NCBI RefSeq assembly: GCF_002287375.1
Contig: NZ_NPOA01000015.1
Span: 62,001-126,000, forward strand
Length of the DNA: 64,000 bases
From: Virgibacillus profundi
Lineage (GTDB): Bacteria; Bacillota; Bacilli; Bacillales; Amphibacillaceae
Direction: 5' to 3'
Positions 8,670 to 16,887 of this stretch are shown one piece after another. Each line of letters opens with the position of its first letter. The stretch's first letter is position 1. The notes under the pieces were generated by a model that was not told where the DNA came from, ran no database searches, and saw only the letters and a list, made by a program, of their open reading frames with translations. Made by a program: the position numbers and the translations under genes.

Positions 8670-9500
8670 GTGAAAATAGCAATAATGTTTGGGAAGAAGC
8701 TCTTTCAAAGAATTATGGAAACAGATGTCTTTGGACTGGCTGCCCAGTTAGCATATTTTTTCTTATTATCACTATTCCCATTTTTACTTTTTTTGCTTAC
8801 ATTAATAGGATATCTGCCTATCGATGATCAATCCGTTATCGATGTACTGGCTAACATTGCACCTGCACAAATAATGGATTTGATAAATACCAACATCAGT
8901 GGGCTTGTTAATAATCAAAATGGAGGCCTCTTGTCCATTAGTATCATTGGTACGCTATGGGCAGCATCAAACGGTGTCAATGCACTTACACGTGCTTTTA
9001 ATAAGGCTTATGAGGTGGATGAGGACAGGTCATTTATTGTTGCCAGATTAATTGCGATTATTGTTACAATTGGTATGGTGACGATCATTTGTATTGCATT
9101 TTTACTACCAATTTTCGGCAGGATGATTGGGGTTTATTTGTTTTCCTTTTTTGGCTTATCGGAAGGATTTATTGCCATTTGGGAAACGTTGCGCTGGCTG
9201 ATTTCCTCGGTTATATTTTTCATTGTGCTACTTGCCCTGTATAAGCTGGCACCGAATTTCAAAATATATTTTAAAAATGCGGTTTGGGGTGCATTGTTTG
9301 CCACTGTTTTTTGGCAAATTGCATCCATGGGTTTTTCGTATTATGTAAGTACAATCGGCAATTACTCTGCAACCTATGGGAGTTTAGGTACAGTCATTGT
9401 GCTGATGATATGGTTTTACCTTTCCGGCATAATAATTATGATCGGTGGCGTTATAAACGCAACGATTAGAGAGTATAAAACAGCTGAAAATAAACGATGA
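8670..9500 (+). CDS. YihY/BrkB-family integral membrane protein
   Basis: The 276-residue protein has six predicted membrane segments and the YihY/BrkB signatures AAQLAYFFLLSLFPFLLFLL, LWAASNGVNALTRAFNKAY and YGSLGTVIVLMIWFYLSG. Family members were once annotated as ribonuclease BN; that is considered wrong, and the true function is unknown. Start is GTG 8670, since GGGAG lies 10 nt upstream and the nearby ATG at 8668 is followed by a stop. Confidence 0.88.
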   Translation: MKIAIMFGKKLFQRIMETDVFGLAAQLAYFFLLSLFPFLLFLLTLIGYLPIDDQSVIDVLANIAPAQIMDLINTNISGLVNNQNGGLLSISIIGTLWAASNGVNALTRAFNKAYEVDEDRSFIVARLIAIIVTIGMVTIICIAFLLPIFGRMIGVYLFSFFGLSEGFIAIWETLRWLISSVIFFIVLLALYKLAPNFKIYFKNAVWGALFATVFWQIASMGFSYYVSTIGNYSATYGSLGTVIVLMIWFYLSGIIIMIGGVINATIREYKTAENKR

Positions 9501-9537
9501 AATAAGGTGCTCCACTTATGGAACACCTTATTTTAAT
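9501..9537. terminator. Bidirectional terminator between yihY-like and pfeT-like genes
   Basis: A stem AATAAGGTG...CACCTTATT with flanking A and T runs lies between two convergent genes; it touches the stop codon of the ATPase gene. Confidence 0.85.
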
Positions 9538-11459
9538 AGCCGTAATCCGTTTAAAATAACTAGAATGGTACTTCCTTCATGTCCGATCACACCAAGCGGC
9601 AGATCCAAAACCTGAATAAAGTTTGAAAAGATTAGAATTAAAATGACGCTTAAAGAGAAAATGATATTCTGTTTGACAATTTTATTCATCCTGCCAGATA
9701 AACGGATCGCATTTGTAATTTTGGACAAGTCATTTTTCATTAATACAACATCTGCTGTTTCCAAAGCAACGTCAGTTCCCTCTCCCATTGCGATCCCAAT
9801 GTTCGCGGTCGCTAACGCTGGTGCATCATTAATTCCGTCACCAACCATAGCAACGTTCCCATACTTATTTTTTAGGTCCTTCACATGCTGAACTTTTTCT
9901 TCTGGTAAGCAGTTCGCAATATAATGGTCGATTCCAGCTTCATCCGCCAGAGCTCTAGCAGTAATTTCATTATCACCGGTAAGCATAAATGTAGGGACAC
10001 CATGTTTTTTAAGTAATTTAATAGCTTTTTTTGTATCTTTTCTGACGGTATCTTTTAAGGCGAAAACTGCTACAATTTGATCATTTCTTTTTGCAAATAC
10101 AACTGTTTTCCCCTGAACCGCTAATTTTTCGGAAATGCCATCATAAAATACCGCTGCATTTTCCTTCCCGACAAAATCTGGCTTGCCGATATCCCACTGG
10201 TTATTGTCTATGAATGCTGTTACACCATTTCCGCTAACATTTTTCATGTCGATTACTTCTATTTTACGCATGTCATTGAACTGTTCCTCGCTATATGCGG
10301 TAATTGCTTGTGCCAATGGATGGGTTGATTCATGTTCAATAGCTCCAACGATCGCCCGTGTTTCATTTTTATCAAAATCAGGATGAAAATAAGCGTCTGT
10401 TACGATTGGCTTTCCATTCGTTAAAGTTCCTGTCTTATCAAAGGCGATTGCTTTAATATTGCTTAAGCTTTCAATATGCACCCCGCCCTTGAAGAGCACC
10501 CCACTTTTAGCGCTGTTTGATATGGCTGATAAAGTAGCTGGCATAATCGAAGCAACCAGCGCACATGGAGATGCAACTACAAGTAATATCATTGCACGGT
10601 AAATGCTTTCAGACAATGTCCAGCCAAATAAAAAATAAGGCAAAAACATCATGATTGCAACAACTGCTAAAACTACTTTTACATAGGTCCCCTCGAATTT
10701 TTCAATGAATAATTGGGAGGGGGATTTTTCATCCTGCGCAGATTGCACCAATTGGATTATTTTTTGAAATAAAGTCTCATTCGGCCGTGTTGTTATTTTT
10801 ACAGTAATTGTACCATCAAGTGCAACTGTACCTGCATAAACATCATGACTGCCGGATTTGCTGACAGGAATGGATTCGCCGGTTATTGCGCTTTCGTCAA
10901 TAGAAGTTGCACCTTTTATAATTTGACCATCTGCAGGAATTCTCTCCCCTGCAAGCACAAGAATTGTATCATTAATGCTAAGCTGCGTGACTGGTACAAC
11001 TTTTTCTAGAGTCCCCTTTACTAATAATGCTTCCTCTGGTTGAAGATCCATCAGTGAGGATATTTCTTTATTACTTCTATTCATTGTGTATGTTTCCAGT
11101 GCTCCGGATAGAGCAAAGATAAAGATAAGTATAGCTCCCTCTGTCCAGTAACCGATTGCTGCAGAGCCAATGGCTGCGAAGATCATCAGCATTTCGACAT
11201 TCAACTCTTTGTTTGTAATGGTTTCTGTAATTCCTTCTTTGGCCTTGGCATAACCTCCAATCACAAAGGCAATTAGGTGGAGAGTAACCCAAAGTGTCTC
11301 AGATATATAATCACCCATGGCCCATGTTAAAAGAATTAAAAAACCACTGAATAGTGCTGCAATCAATTCTTTATGCTCCTTTAACTTGGGGATAAATTTA
11401 TTGCTTATTGAAACATTTGATTGATTTGGCTGCTTTAAGGTTTCTGTATCTACTGCCAT
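9528..11459 (-). CDS. pfeT: P1B-4-type metal-transporting ATPase (PfeT/ZosA type)
   Basis: The 643-residue P-type ATPase shows TGES, the phosphorylation motif DKTGTLTNG, TGDNE and GDGINDAPALA. The metal-site signature is SPCALVA in the sixth membrane helix with HEGST near the C-terminus, which defines subclass P1B-4; there is no N-terminal CxxC metal domain. The B. subtilis relative, first called ZosA and later PfeT, exports Fe(II) and is PerR-regulated. A perfect PerR box lies 58 bp upstream of the start, supporting this assignment. Start is ATG 11459 because GGAGGTG covers the earlier ATG at 11474. Metal specificity is inferred. Confidence 0.9.
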   Translation of the reverse strand: MAVDTETLKQPNQSNVSISNKFIPKLKEHKELIAALFSGFLILLTWAMGDYISETLWVTLHLIAFVIGGYAKAKEGITETITNKELNVEMLMIFAAIGSAAIGYWTEGAILIFIFALSGALETYTMNRSNKEISSLMDLQPEEALLVKGTLEKVVPVTQLSINDTILVLAGERIPADGQIIKGATSIDESAITGESIPVSKSGSHDVYAGTVALDGTITVKITTRPNETLFQKIIQLVQSAQDEKSPSQLFIEKFEGTYVKVVLAVVAIMMFLPYFLFGWTLSESIYRAMILLVVASPCALVASIMPATLSAISNSAKSGVLFKGGVHIESLSNIKAIAFDKTGTLTNGKPIVTDAYFHPDFDKNETRAIVGAIEHESTHPLAQAITAYSEEQFNDMRKIEVIDMKNVSGNGVTAFIDNNQWDIGKPDFVGKENAAVFYDGISEKLAVQGKTVVFAKRNDQIVAVFALKDTVRKDTKKAIKLLKKHGVPTFMLTGDNEITARALADEAGIDHYIANCLPEEKVQHVKDLKNKYGNVAMVGDGINDAPALATANIGIAMGEGTDVALETADVVLMKNDLSKITNAIRLSGRMNKIVKQNIIFSLSVILILIFSNFIQVLDLPLGVIGHEGSTILVILNGLRLLK

Positions 11460-11516
11460 TTCAGGCACCTCCATTTTTATTATTGCTATGTTAATTACAG
11501 TAATTATGTTGCTTAT

Positions 11517-11531
11517 TTATAATAATTATAA
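11517..11531 (-). promoter_or_regulatory. PerR box (perfect consensus) upstream of pfeT
   Basis: TTATAATAATTATAA matches the PerR consensus TTATAATNATTATAA at every position. It lies between the likely -10 and the start codon of the P1B-4 ATPase gene, a repressing position. Confidence 0.85.
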
Positions 11532-11542
11532 TGTAGTATTTG

Positions 11543-11575
11543 TTATTATAATATCATGATAATAAATAAAGTCAA
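11543..11575 (-). promoter_or_regulatory. Candidate pfeT promoter with second palindrome
   Basis: On the minus strand TTGACT (11575-11570) is followed after 19 bp by TATAAT (11550-11545). A 7-bp-arm palindrome TTATTAT-N9-ATAATAA (11543-11565) overlaps the spacer and -10 and may be a second operator. Confidence 0.45.
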
Positions 11576-11738
11576 TATATAAATTGCACTTCTAAAAAGA
11601 AGGTTTATACTTCTGTTTGTACTGTTTCCTTTAATTTATAAATACAGATTATTTTATGTTGATTTTAAAGAGTTATACTGTTACAATTTTGATGGATAAA
11701 ATAATATAACAACATATAATGGGGAAGGGGTTTTGTAA

Positions 11739-12650
11739 TTGAAAAGGTTTAAATTATTGTTTGCATTGCTTGTAATATTTGCCGTTTTGAGTGCCTGTGG
11801 GGAATCGAATGAGGATAATACTAGTGGAGAAGTGGATGATAGTGCAGAGAAAGAAAGCGATGCAGAAGAAAATACTACTGATGAAAGATGGGCTGACATT
11901 CAAGATGCAGGTGAGCTGGTTGTTGGAACTTCCGGAACATTAATTGCAGCTTCTTATTATGATGGGGAAGAAGAAAGTGAAGACCAATTAACAGGTTATG
12001 ATGTGGAGGTAATGCGTGAGGTTGCAAAACGTCTTGATCTGGATGTTTCATTTGAGATTATGGGTATTGATTCGATGCTTCCCGCAATTCAAAGTGGAAG
12101 AATAGATGTGGCTGCAAATGATATTGAACCAACAGATAAGCGAAAGGAAGCATTTAATTTTAGCGATCCGTATAAATATTCCTATTCAACAATGGCGGTT
12201 CGAGAATCGGATAATTCAGGAATTGAAACATTGGAAGATCTGGAAGGGAAAAAGGCCGGCGGTGGAGCAACGACAATCTACAGTCAAATTGCGGAACATT
12301 TTGGTGCAGAGGTAGTTACATATGGAAACGCACCAAATGAAGCTTATTTGAGTGATGTCAGTAATTCAAGAACAGATGTCGTTATAAATGATTATTATTT
12401 AACAAAATTTGGTGTTGGGGCATTTCCTGATTTTGACCTGCATCTTCACCCAACATTAAAATTCCATCCAACAGAGCAAGCTGTCGTAATACCAAAAGAT
12501 GCAGACCAGGTTACAGAAGAAATTAATGCTGTATTAAATGAAATGCGTGAAGATGGAACACTTACTGAACTTGCAATAAAATTCTATGAGGAAGATGCTT
12601 CACAAAAACCAGAAGGTGAAATTGAGGAGATTGAAGGCTTGGATCTTTAA
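11739..12650 (+). CDS. Amino-acid ABC transporter substrate-binding lipoprotein
   Basis: The 303-residue protein has a lipoprotein signal peptide ending in the lipobox LSAC (Cys about residue 20), an acidic linker, and a family-3 solute-binding fold (ELVVGTSGTLIAASYY, LTGYDVEVMREVAKRL, FNFSDPYKYSYSTMAV, GGATTIYSQIAEHFG). Such proteins capture polar amino acids outside the membrane. Translation probably starts at TTG 11739, with GGGGAAGGGG ending 8 nt upstream. The matching permease is 82 bp downstream, but no ATPase gene is adjacent. Ligand not predictable here. Confidence 0.88.
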   Translation: MKRFKLLFALLVIFAVLSACGESNEDNTSGEVDDSAEKESDAEENTTDERWADIQDAGELVVGTSGTLIAASYYDGEEESEDQLTGYDVEVMREVAKRLDLDVSFEIMGIDSMLPAIQSGRIDVAANDIEPTDKRKEAFNFSDPYKYSYSTMAVRESDNSGIETLEDLEGKKAGGGATTIYSQIAEHFGAEVVTYGNAPNEAYLSDVSNSRTDVVINDYYLTKFGVGAFPDFDLHLHPTLKFHPTEQAVVIPKDADQVTEEINAVLNEMREDGTLTELAIKFYEEDASQKPEGEIEEIEGLDL

Positions 12651-12732
12651 GGGATATTTTTGGGGAAAATCCAGCGAAAATGACATTTTAAATGTCCTGG
12701 TTCTTTTTAAACCCGAATATAAGGAGTTTTAA

Positions 12733-13419
12733 ATGATGAACTTTAATGGTTTCGACTTTGGTGGGTTATTTGATATAGGACTGGCTATAGAAAGCCTGCC
12801 ATTTGTCCTTGGCGGGCTGCCAATGACACTTCTTGTTTCAATAGCCGGTATGGCAATGGGGCTGGTGCTAGGTTTATTTTTAGCTTTGGCAAGAGGTTCT
12901 AAAAAACTTGTTTTAAGATGGCCAGCACGTATCTATATATCATTCATGCGTGGAACACCGATGCTTGTATTTTTGTTCATATTATATTTTGGACTTCCTT
13001 ATGTTGGAATTGAGTTCTCGGCATTGGTTGCAGCAATTCTTGGCTTTGGCCTGAACAGTGCAGCATACATTGCCGAAATAGATCGATCCTCATTGAATAG
13101 TATTGATCGCGGCCAATGGGAATCAGCCAGAGCATTAAATATAAACTATTGGCCGACATTGAGAAAAATTATTCTGCCACAAGCGACTAGAATAGCAATA
13201 CCACCATTAACCAATGTATTTATGGACATTGTGAAGGCAACATCATTGGCAGCAGTTATCACCGTTCCAGAGCTTTTCCAGAAAACACAAATTGTAGCTG
13301 GAAGAGAGTTCGATGCCATGACAATGTATGTACTTGTTGCATTTATTTATTGGCCGATCTGTATCCTGATTGGATTTATGCAGGATAGGCTGGAAAATCG
13401 CTATAGCAGATTTTTATAA
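12733..13419 (+). CDS. Amino-acid ABC transporter permease (HisM/GlnP family)
   Basis: The 228-residue inner-membrane permease has about five membrane helices and the EAA-type motif (SARALNINYWPTLRKIILPQA) that contacts the ATPase, plus the family start GGLPMTLLVSIAGMAMGLVLG and YISFMRGTPMLVFLF. AAGGAG lies 6 nt before ATG 12733 (a second ATG follows directly). It forms a unit with the preceding binding protein. The absence of a neighbouring ATP-binding subunit suggests a shared ATPase encoded elsewhere. Confidence 0.9.
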   Translation: MMNFNGFDFGGLFDIGLAIESLPFVLGGLPMTLLVSIAGMAMGLVLGLFLALARGSKKLVLRWPARIYISFMRGTPMLVFLFILYFGLPYVGIEFSALVAAILGFGLNSAAYIAEIDRSSLNSIDRGQWESARALNINYWPTLRKIILPQATRIAIPPLTNVFMDIVKATSLAAVITVPELFQKTQIVAGREFDAMTMYVLVAFIYWPICILIGFMQDRLENRYSRFL

Positions 13420-13421
13420 TG

Positions 13422-13456
13422 AAAAGACACTCCTTGGATTTGGAGTGTCTTTTGTT
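13422..13456 (+). terminator. Terminator of the binding protein-permease unit
   Basis: A 12-bp perfect stem AAAAGACACTCC / GGAGTGTCTTTT with an 8-nt loop ends in a T run. Confidence 0.92.
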
Positions 13457-13465
13457 CATTAGGTG

Positions 13466-13615
13466 ATGATATCGGGAGGAGTGCGGAATATATCTGCCGG
13501 AGCACAGAAATATCATCCGGAGACCAGAAATATCTGTTAGAGCACAGAAATATCTGCCGGAGCAAAAATATATCACCCGAAACACAAATATATCTTCCGC
13601 AGAATACCTATATCA
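13466..13615. repeat. Tandem array of a 20-bp repeat (TATCTGCCGGAG family)
   Basis: About seven copies built on TATCTGCCGGAGCACAGAAA repeat every 20 bp (first unit 21 bp), increasingly diverged towards the 3' side. The TATC-N2-CCGGAG core is shared with the 22-bp array at 1640-1730. There are no spacers of unique sequence. Confidence 0.8.
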
Positions 13616-13628
13616 CAAAAGTGCCATT

Positions 13629-14795
13629 TCACCCTCCAACCACAGCTCTTTTACCTCTTTGAAAATAGATAGCACCAACGATAACTATCAGTACTGCAAC
13701 AATTAAATAGAAAAATGATACGCCAGGAAAAGCTTCTACATAGATTCCACCTAAAAATGGCCCGCTAATACTGCCAAGGCTGAAGGTGATTCCGACCATC
13801 AAATTGCCTGCAGGGAGTAAATTTCTAGGTAATAGATCTGTCATGTAGGAGATTCCCAGTGAAAACAGTGACCCTACAAACATCCCGGCTAATGTAAATA
13901 ATATAAATAAAGCGAGTACAGATGTCTCCATTAATGCTGCTAAAAGAAAACAGCCTATTCCGGCAGTTAATACAAATAGTAGAACGGGTTTCCTGCCAAC
14001 TCTGTCACTCAATATTCCCAGTGGCAGTTGTGTAATCAGGCTGCCTGCTGCAAAACATGGAATAATTAACGATAAAATACCAACATCATGACCAATTCTT
14101 AATCCATAAATAGGAAATATACTATGTAAGGATGCTTCTAAAAATCCATAACCAAAGCCTGGCAGGAGGGCGACCCAGGCGATTTTTCCTGTTTGAACAA
14201 ATCTGCCTATTGAGCTTGATGCATGAACTGTATCCACTTCCTGCTCCGGCCATTTATTACGAACAAACAGCATGGTGGACCATACGAGCATACTGAGAAC
14301 GGCAGACATAAAGAAGGGAAGTGCTTCGTTTACAGATAAAAGTCTGGTCATTAAAGGTCCGAGTGCAAATCCCAAACCGAAAAACAATCCATAATAAGCG
14401 ATGCTTCTACCCCTGTTTTCTTTTGTTGCAGTTGTTGTAATCCAGGTTTGTGTACCGAAATGCAGCATTTGATCCCCAATCCCGATTACCATTCTCAGGA
14501 TAAACCAAAACCATAATGCTTCCCAAAATGGAAATAGAGCCAGCGAGATAAATACAAGCAATCCACCTACGATGATGATTGGCTTAAATCCAAATTTCCG
14601 CATTGGTTTTTCCATAAAGGGTGAAGCGATAAGCACACCAATATATAAACCTGTTGCATGAAGTCCATTGATGGATGAGGAAACTCCATTTTGCTCCAGA
14701 ATAATCGCCAGTAATGGCAAAAGCATTCCTTGAGAGAATCCGGATATTGTGACAAGTGCTATTAAAATCCAAAATCTTGTTTTAACTGAAACCAT
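13629..14795 (-). CDS. Major facilitator superfamily exporter (YfkF-like)
   Basis: The 388-residue protein has twelve predicted membrane helices and an MFS motif A variant between helices 8 and 9 (GILSDRVGRKPVLL), typical of drug:H+ antiporters. Nearby genes encode an OsmC protein and YfkD, and B. subtilis has an MFS gene yfkF close to yfkD, so this is probably the YfkF counterpart. Start is 14795 with GAGGTAAT upstream. Substrate unknown. Confidence 0.82.
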   Translation of the reverse strand: MVSVKTRFWILIALVTISGFSQGMLLPLLAIILEQNGVSSSINGLHATGLYIGVLIASPFMEKPMRKFGFKPIIIVGGLLVFISLALFPFWEALWFWFILRMVIGIGDQMLHFGTQTWITTTATKENRGRSIAYYGLFFGLGFALGPLMTRLLSVNEALPFFMSAVLSMLVWSTMLFVRNKWPEQEVDTVHASSSIGRFVQTGKIAWVALLPGFGYGFLEASLHSIFPIYGLRIGHDVGILSLIIPCFAAGSLITQLPLGILSDRVGRKPVLLFVLTAGIGCFLLAALMETSVLALFILFTLAGMFVGSLFSLGISYMTDLLPRNLLPAGNLMVGITFSLGSISGPFLGGIYVEAFPGVSFFYLIVAVLIVIVGAIYFQRGKRAVVGG

Positions 14796-14932
14796 TTTAT
14801 TACCTCATTCATGTTATTCTAAGTCTAAATCTAAGCCATTTTTTGCCATAGGTCAATTGGTTTGAAATGCAGGTTAGGATTGAATTAATTAAGGTAATAG
14901 TAAAAGAAGTCTATAAAATGGAGGGGTTAGTA

Positions 14933-15325
14933 ATGGAATTTTATTTGAAGGAAAATGGGATGCGTATTGATTTGGACTATGGGGAATTATCCATTTCCGG
15001 AAATGAAGATCATGGATACCGTCCTTTTCAGCTAATGGTGGCATCAATAGCGGGATGTAGTGGGTCTGTTTTTCGAAAAATATTGGAAAAACAACGCACA
15101 GAAGTAGAGGATATTATCATTAATGCAGATGTGGAAAGAAATCCTGAAGAAGCAAATCGGATTGAACGTATTTCTTTAAAATATACAATTAAAGGCTATC
15201 ATCTGGATCCGGAGAAATTATATAAAAATTTGGAGATTTCCCGTCGAAACTGCTCGATGATTCGCTCTGTTGAGGGTAGTATCAAAATTGAGGAAAGTAT
15301 GGAAACAATTGAATTAAGCATATAA
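14933..15325 (+). CDS. OsmC/Ohr-family protein
   Basis: The 130-residue protein has the OsmC fold, with the two conserved cysteines in IAGCSGSVFRKIL and SRRNCSMIRSV, the residues that reduce organic peroxides in active members. Here the first Cys region is followed by SGSV rather than the usual helix of OsmC/Ohr, so it belongs to the broader YhfA-like branch and activity is not certain. Start is ATG 14933, where GGAGGGG lies 6 nt upstream; a longer frame to 14867 has no ribosome site. Confidence 0.8.
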   Translation: MEFYLKENGMRIDLDYGELSISGNEDHGYRPFQLMVASIAGCSGSVFRKILEKQRTEVEDIIINADVERNPEEANRIERISLKYTIKGYHLDPEKLYKNLEISRRNCSMIRSVEGSIKIEESMETIELSI

Positions 15326-15402
15326 ATGACTATACCTAAAAAATAAAGGTATAAAATTCATGTGTCAGAAAAAACTATGGGAAAAGGAAAGGAATGGGAC
15401 AC

Positions 15403-16203
15403 ATGAATAAAGGGAAAATTTATGGCATCGCATTAATTGTGTTAATATTTATTTTCTTATTTCCGATAAATGGATTTAGTGAAGAAAAGAAAAAATCAAA
15501 GGACGATTATGAAATCCCCAGCCATGTGCTGACAATATCCAAAGAAAATACGTATCCAAACTCAACAGAGGATCAGGAGGTAATTGAACCAAGTGAAACG
15601 ACAAAGGAACTGATGGAATCAATTGATACACCGATAGATAATCCCGATTTAATCAAACTCCTGAATGAAACATCCATCAAGCCCTCACCAATCGCATTTG
15701 GTTACAGAGGGATGGTGTACATTGGGCGCTGGCCACTAAATTATAAATCACTGGAAACAACGATAAACTGGGAGTATCAGCAAATAAATATGAATGAACT
15801 GAATAATCTCGGGGGAGATACTAATCAGGAAATGAATTATAATCAACAGGAAGAAAAGCAAATTACAGGAGCACTCACGAATAAAATAAATAACCCGGAT
15901 GATATTAAAAAAATGATGCTGTTAAAATCAAAAAGTAAAACCGATTTGCCTCTCTCGTATCAAACAGTAATCGGTAAAAATACAAAAAAAGATAATTCCT
16001 ATAATGTGCCAGCGAAAAAACAAGCTACTTTACAAGCCTTTGCCCCGGCAGTGAATGAAAAAGGGCAGGTTACGTTTGGTGAGGTATATATTCAATTAAA
16101 AGGATCGAAAAAATCAATTGTAGTCAAGAATGTAACGAAACAAGGAATCGGAGCCTGGATCCCCATTCAGGATCATCTATCCTTTTCGTTTAATTTAAAA
16201 TAA
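15403..16203 (+). CDS. yfkD: YfkD-family exported protein
   Basis: The 266-residue protein starts with a hydrophobic signal or anchor (IYGIALIVLIFIFLFPINGF) followed by a charged stretch and a domain with IAFGYRGMVYIGRWPLNY, the hallmark of YfkD. In the family the function is unknown. ATG codons exist at 15394 and 15403; AAGGAAAGG (15384-15392) is too close to the first, so I prefer 15403. It follows the OsmC gene by about 77 bp, with only a weak hairpin between. Confidence 0.85.
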   Translation: MNKGKIYGIALIVLIFIFLFPINGFSEEKKKSKDDYEIPSHVLTISKENTYPNSTEDQEVIEPSETTKELMESIDTPIDNPDLIKLLNETSIKPSPIAFGYRGMVYIGRWPLNYKSLETTINWEYQQINMNELNNLGGDTNQEMNYNQQEEKQITGALTNKINNPDDIKKMMLLKSKSKTDLPLSYQTVIGKNTKKDNSYNVPAKKQATLQAFAPAVNEKGQVTFGEVYIQLKGSKKSIVVKNVTKQGIGAWIPIQDHLSFSFNLK

Positions 16204-16246
16204 AAATGAAAACCCTGTTTCAATTCCGGCAGGGTTTTCATTTTTT
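16203..16246 (+). terminator. Terminator of yfkD
   Basis: A 15-bp stem AAAATGAAAACCCTG / CAGGGTTTTCATTTT followed by T residues begins at the stop codon. Confidence 0.92.
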
Positions 16247-16781
16247 GGGTGTTTTCTCATACTGCGCACTGCATTTCCCACCGAAGTTTCTGCACCATAG
16301 TTGATGTAAAAGACGCCGCAGTGAAAATTCATTTGCGAACGCTGGTTGAGAGCTCGAATTCGCTGCGGAAACACATTTCGCTTTCCGCGGGCGGCTGGTG
16401 AGCCTCCTCGTGCTACGCACTCCGGGGTCTCACCTATGCCTTTCCTCCCGCAGGAGTCTTCATGTGTTTCCTCCGCTAGAATTGTGCTTGTCAATCAAAA
16501 AGTGATTTATTATTTAATTGAATAAAACAATTGCTATCTCTTTTTATGATGGTTGTTTGGAGCGGAGGACCGTTGACTCCTGCGGGAATAGCACGTGTCT
16601 GAAGACCCCGCAGAGTGGTTTTCTCGAGGAGGCTGAAGCCGTGCCCGCGGAAAGCAACGGTCCGCAGCGGAAAATAACCAAGCGCATACGTCGTATTTTA
16701 TAGAAACAACGAAGGTTAAAAAAGCAACAGTATTTTGACGGGCGAACGTTGTGAAGTCCCAAAATTTACAAAAAAGAGCCT
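16246..16781. mobile_element. Composite MITE-like repeat, copy A
   Basis: It fills the gap between yfkD and the antiporter gene. The left end carries the ACTGCGCACTGC / CCCACCGAAG terminal sequence and the right end its inverted relative (GAAGTCCC...AAAAGAGCC). Inside are GC-rich module I in minus orientation (about 16362-16484) and GC-rich module II in plus orientation (about 16556-16680), both built on GACTCCTGCGGGA ... GAGGAGGCT ... GCCCGCGGAAAGC. Small open frames inside it are not believable genes. Confidence 0.75.
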
Positions 16782-16887
16782 AATTTTTTATATAAAAAAG
16801 GGTTGATTTCTACACTTTAATGCTTTATCATAGTAAAGTATTAAAGTTAATAATAATAATTAATAGATATAGAGAGGGGAAACGGGA

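Noticed and set aside
8670-9500. Ribonuclease BN annotation for the YihY-like protein
   Set aside because: The protein is a six-helix membrane protein without nuclease motifs; the old name is considered an error.
13466-13615. 20-bp array as a CRISPR
   Set aside because: The period is too short to contain spacers and the copies degenerate gradually.
16195-16762. Small open reading frames inside the composite repeats (for example 16195-16494, 16518-16703, 36777-37104, 63631-63813)
   Set aside because: They arise from repeated GC-rich hairpin DNA, appear on both strands, have no ribosome sites and differ in extent between copies.
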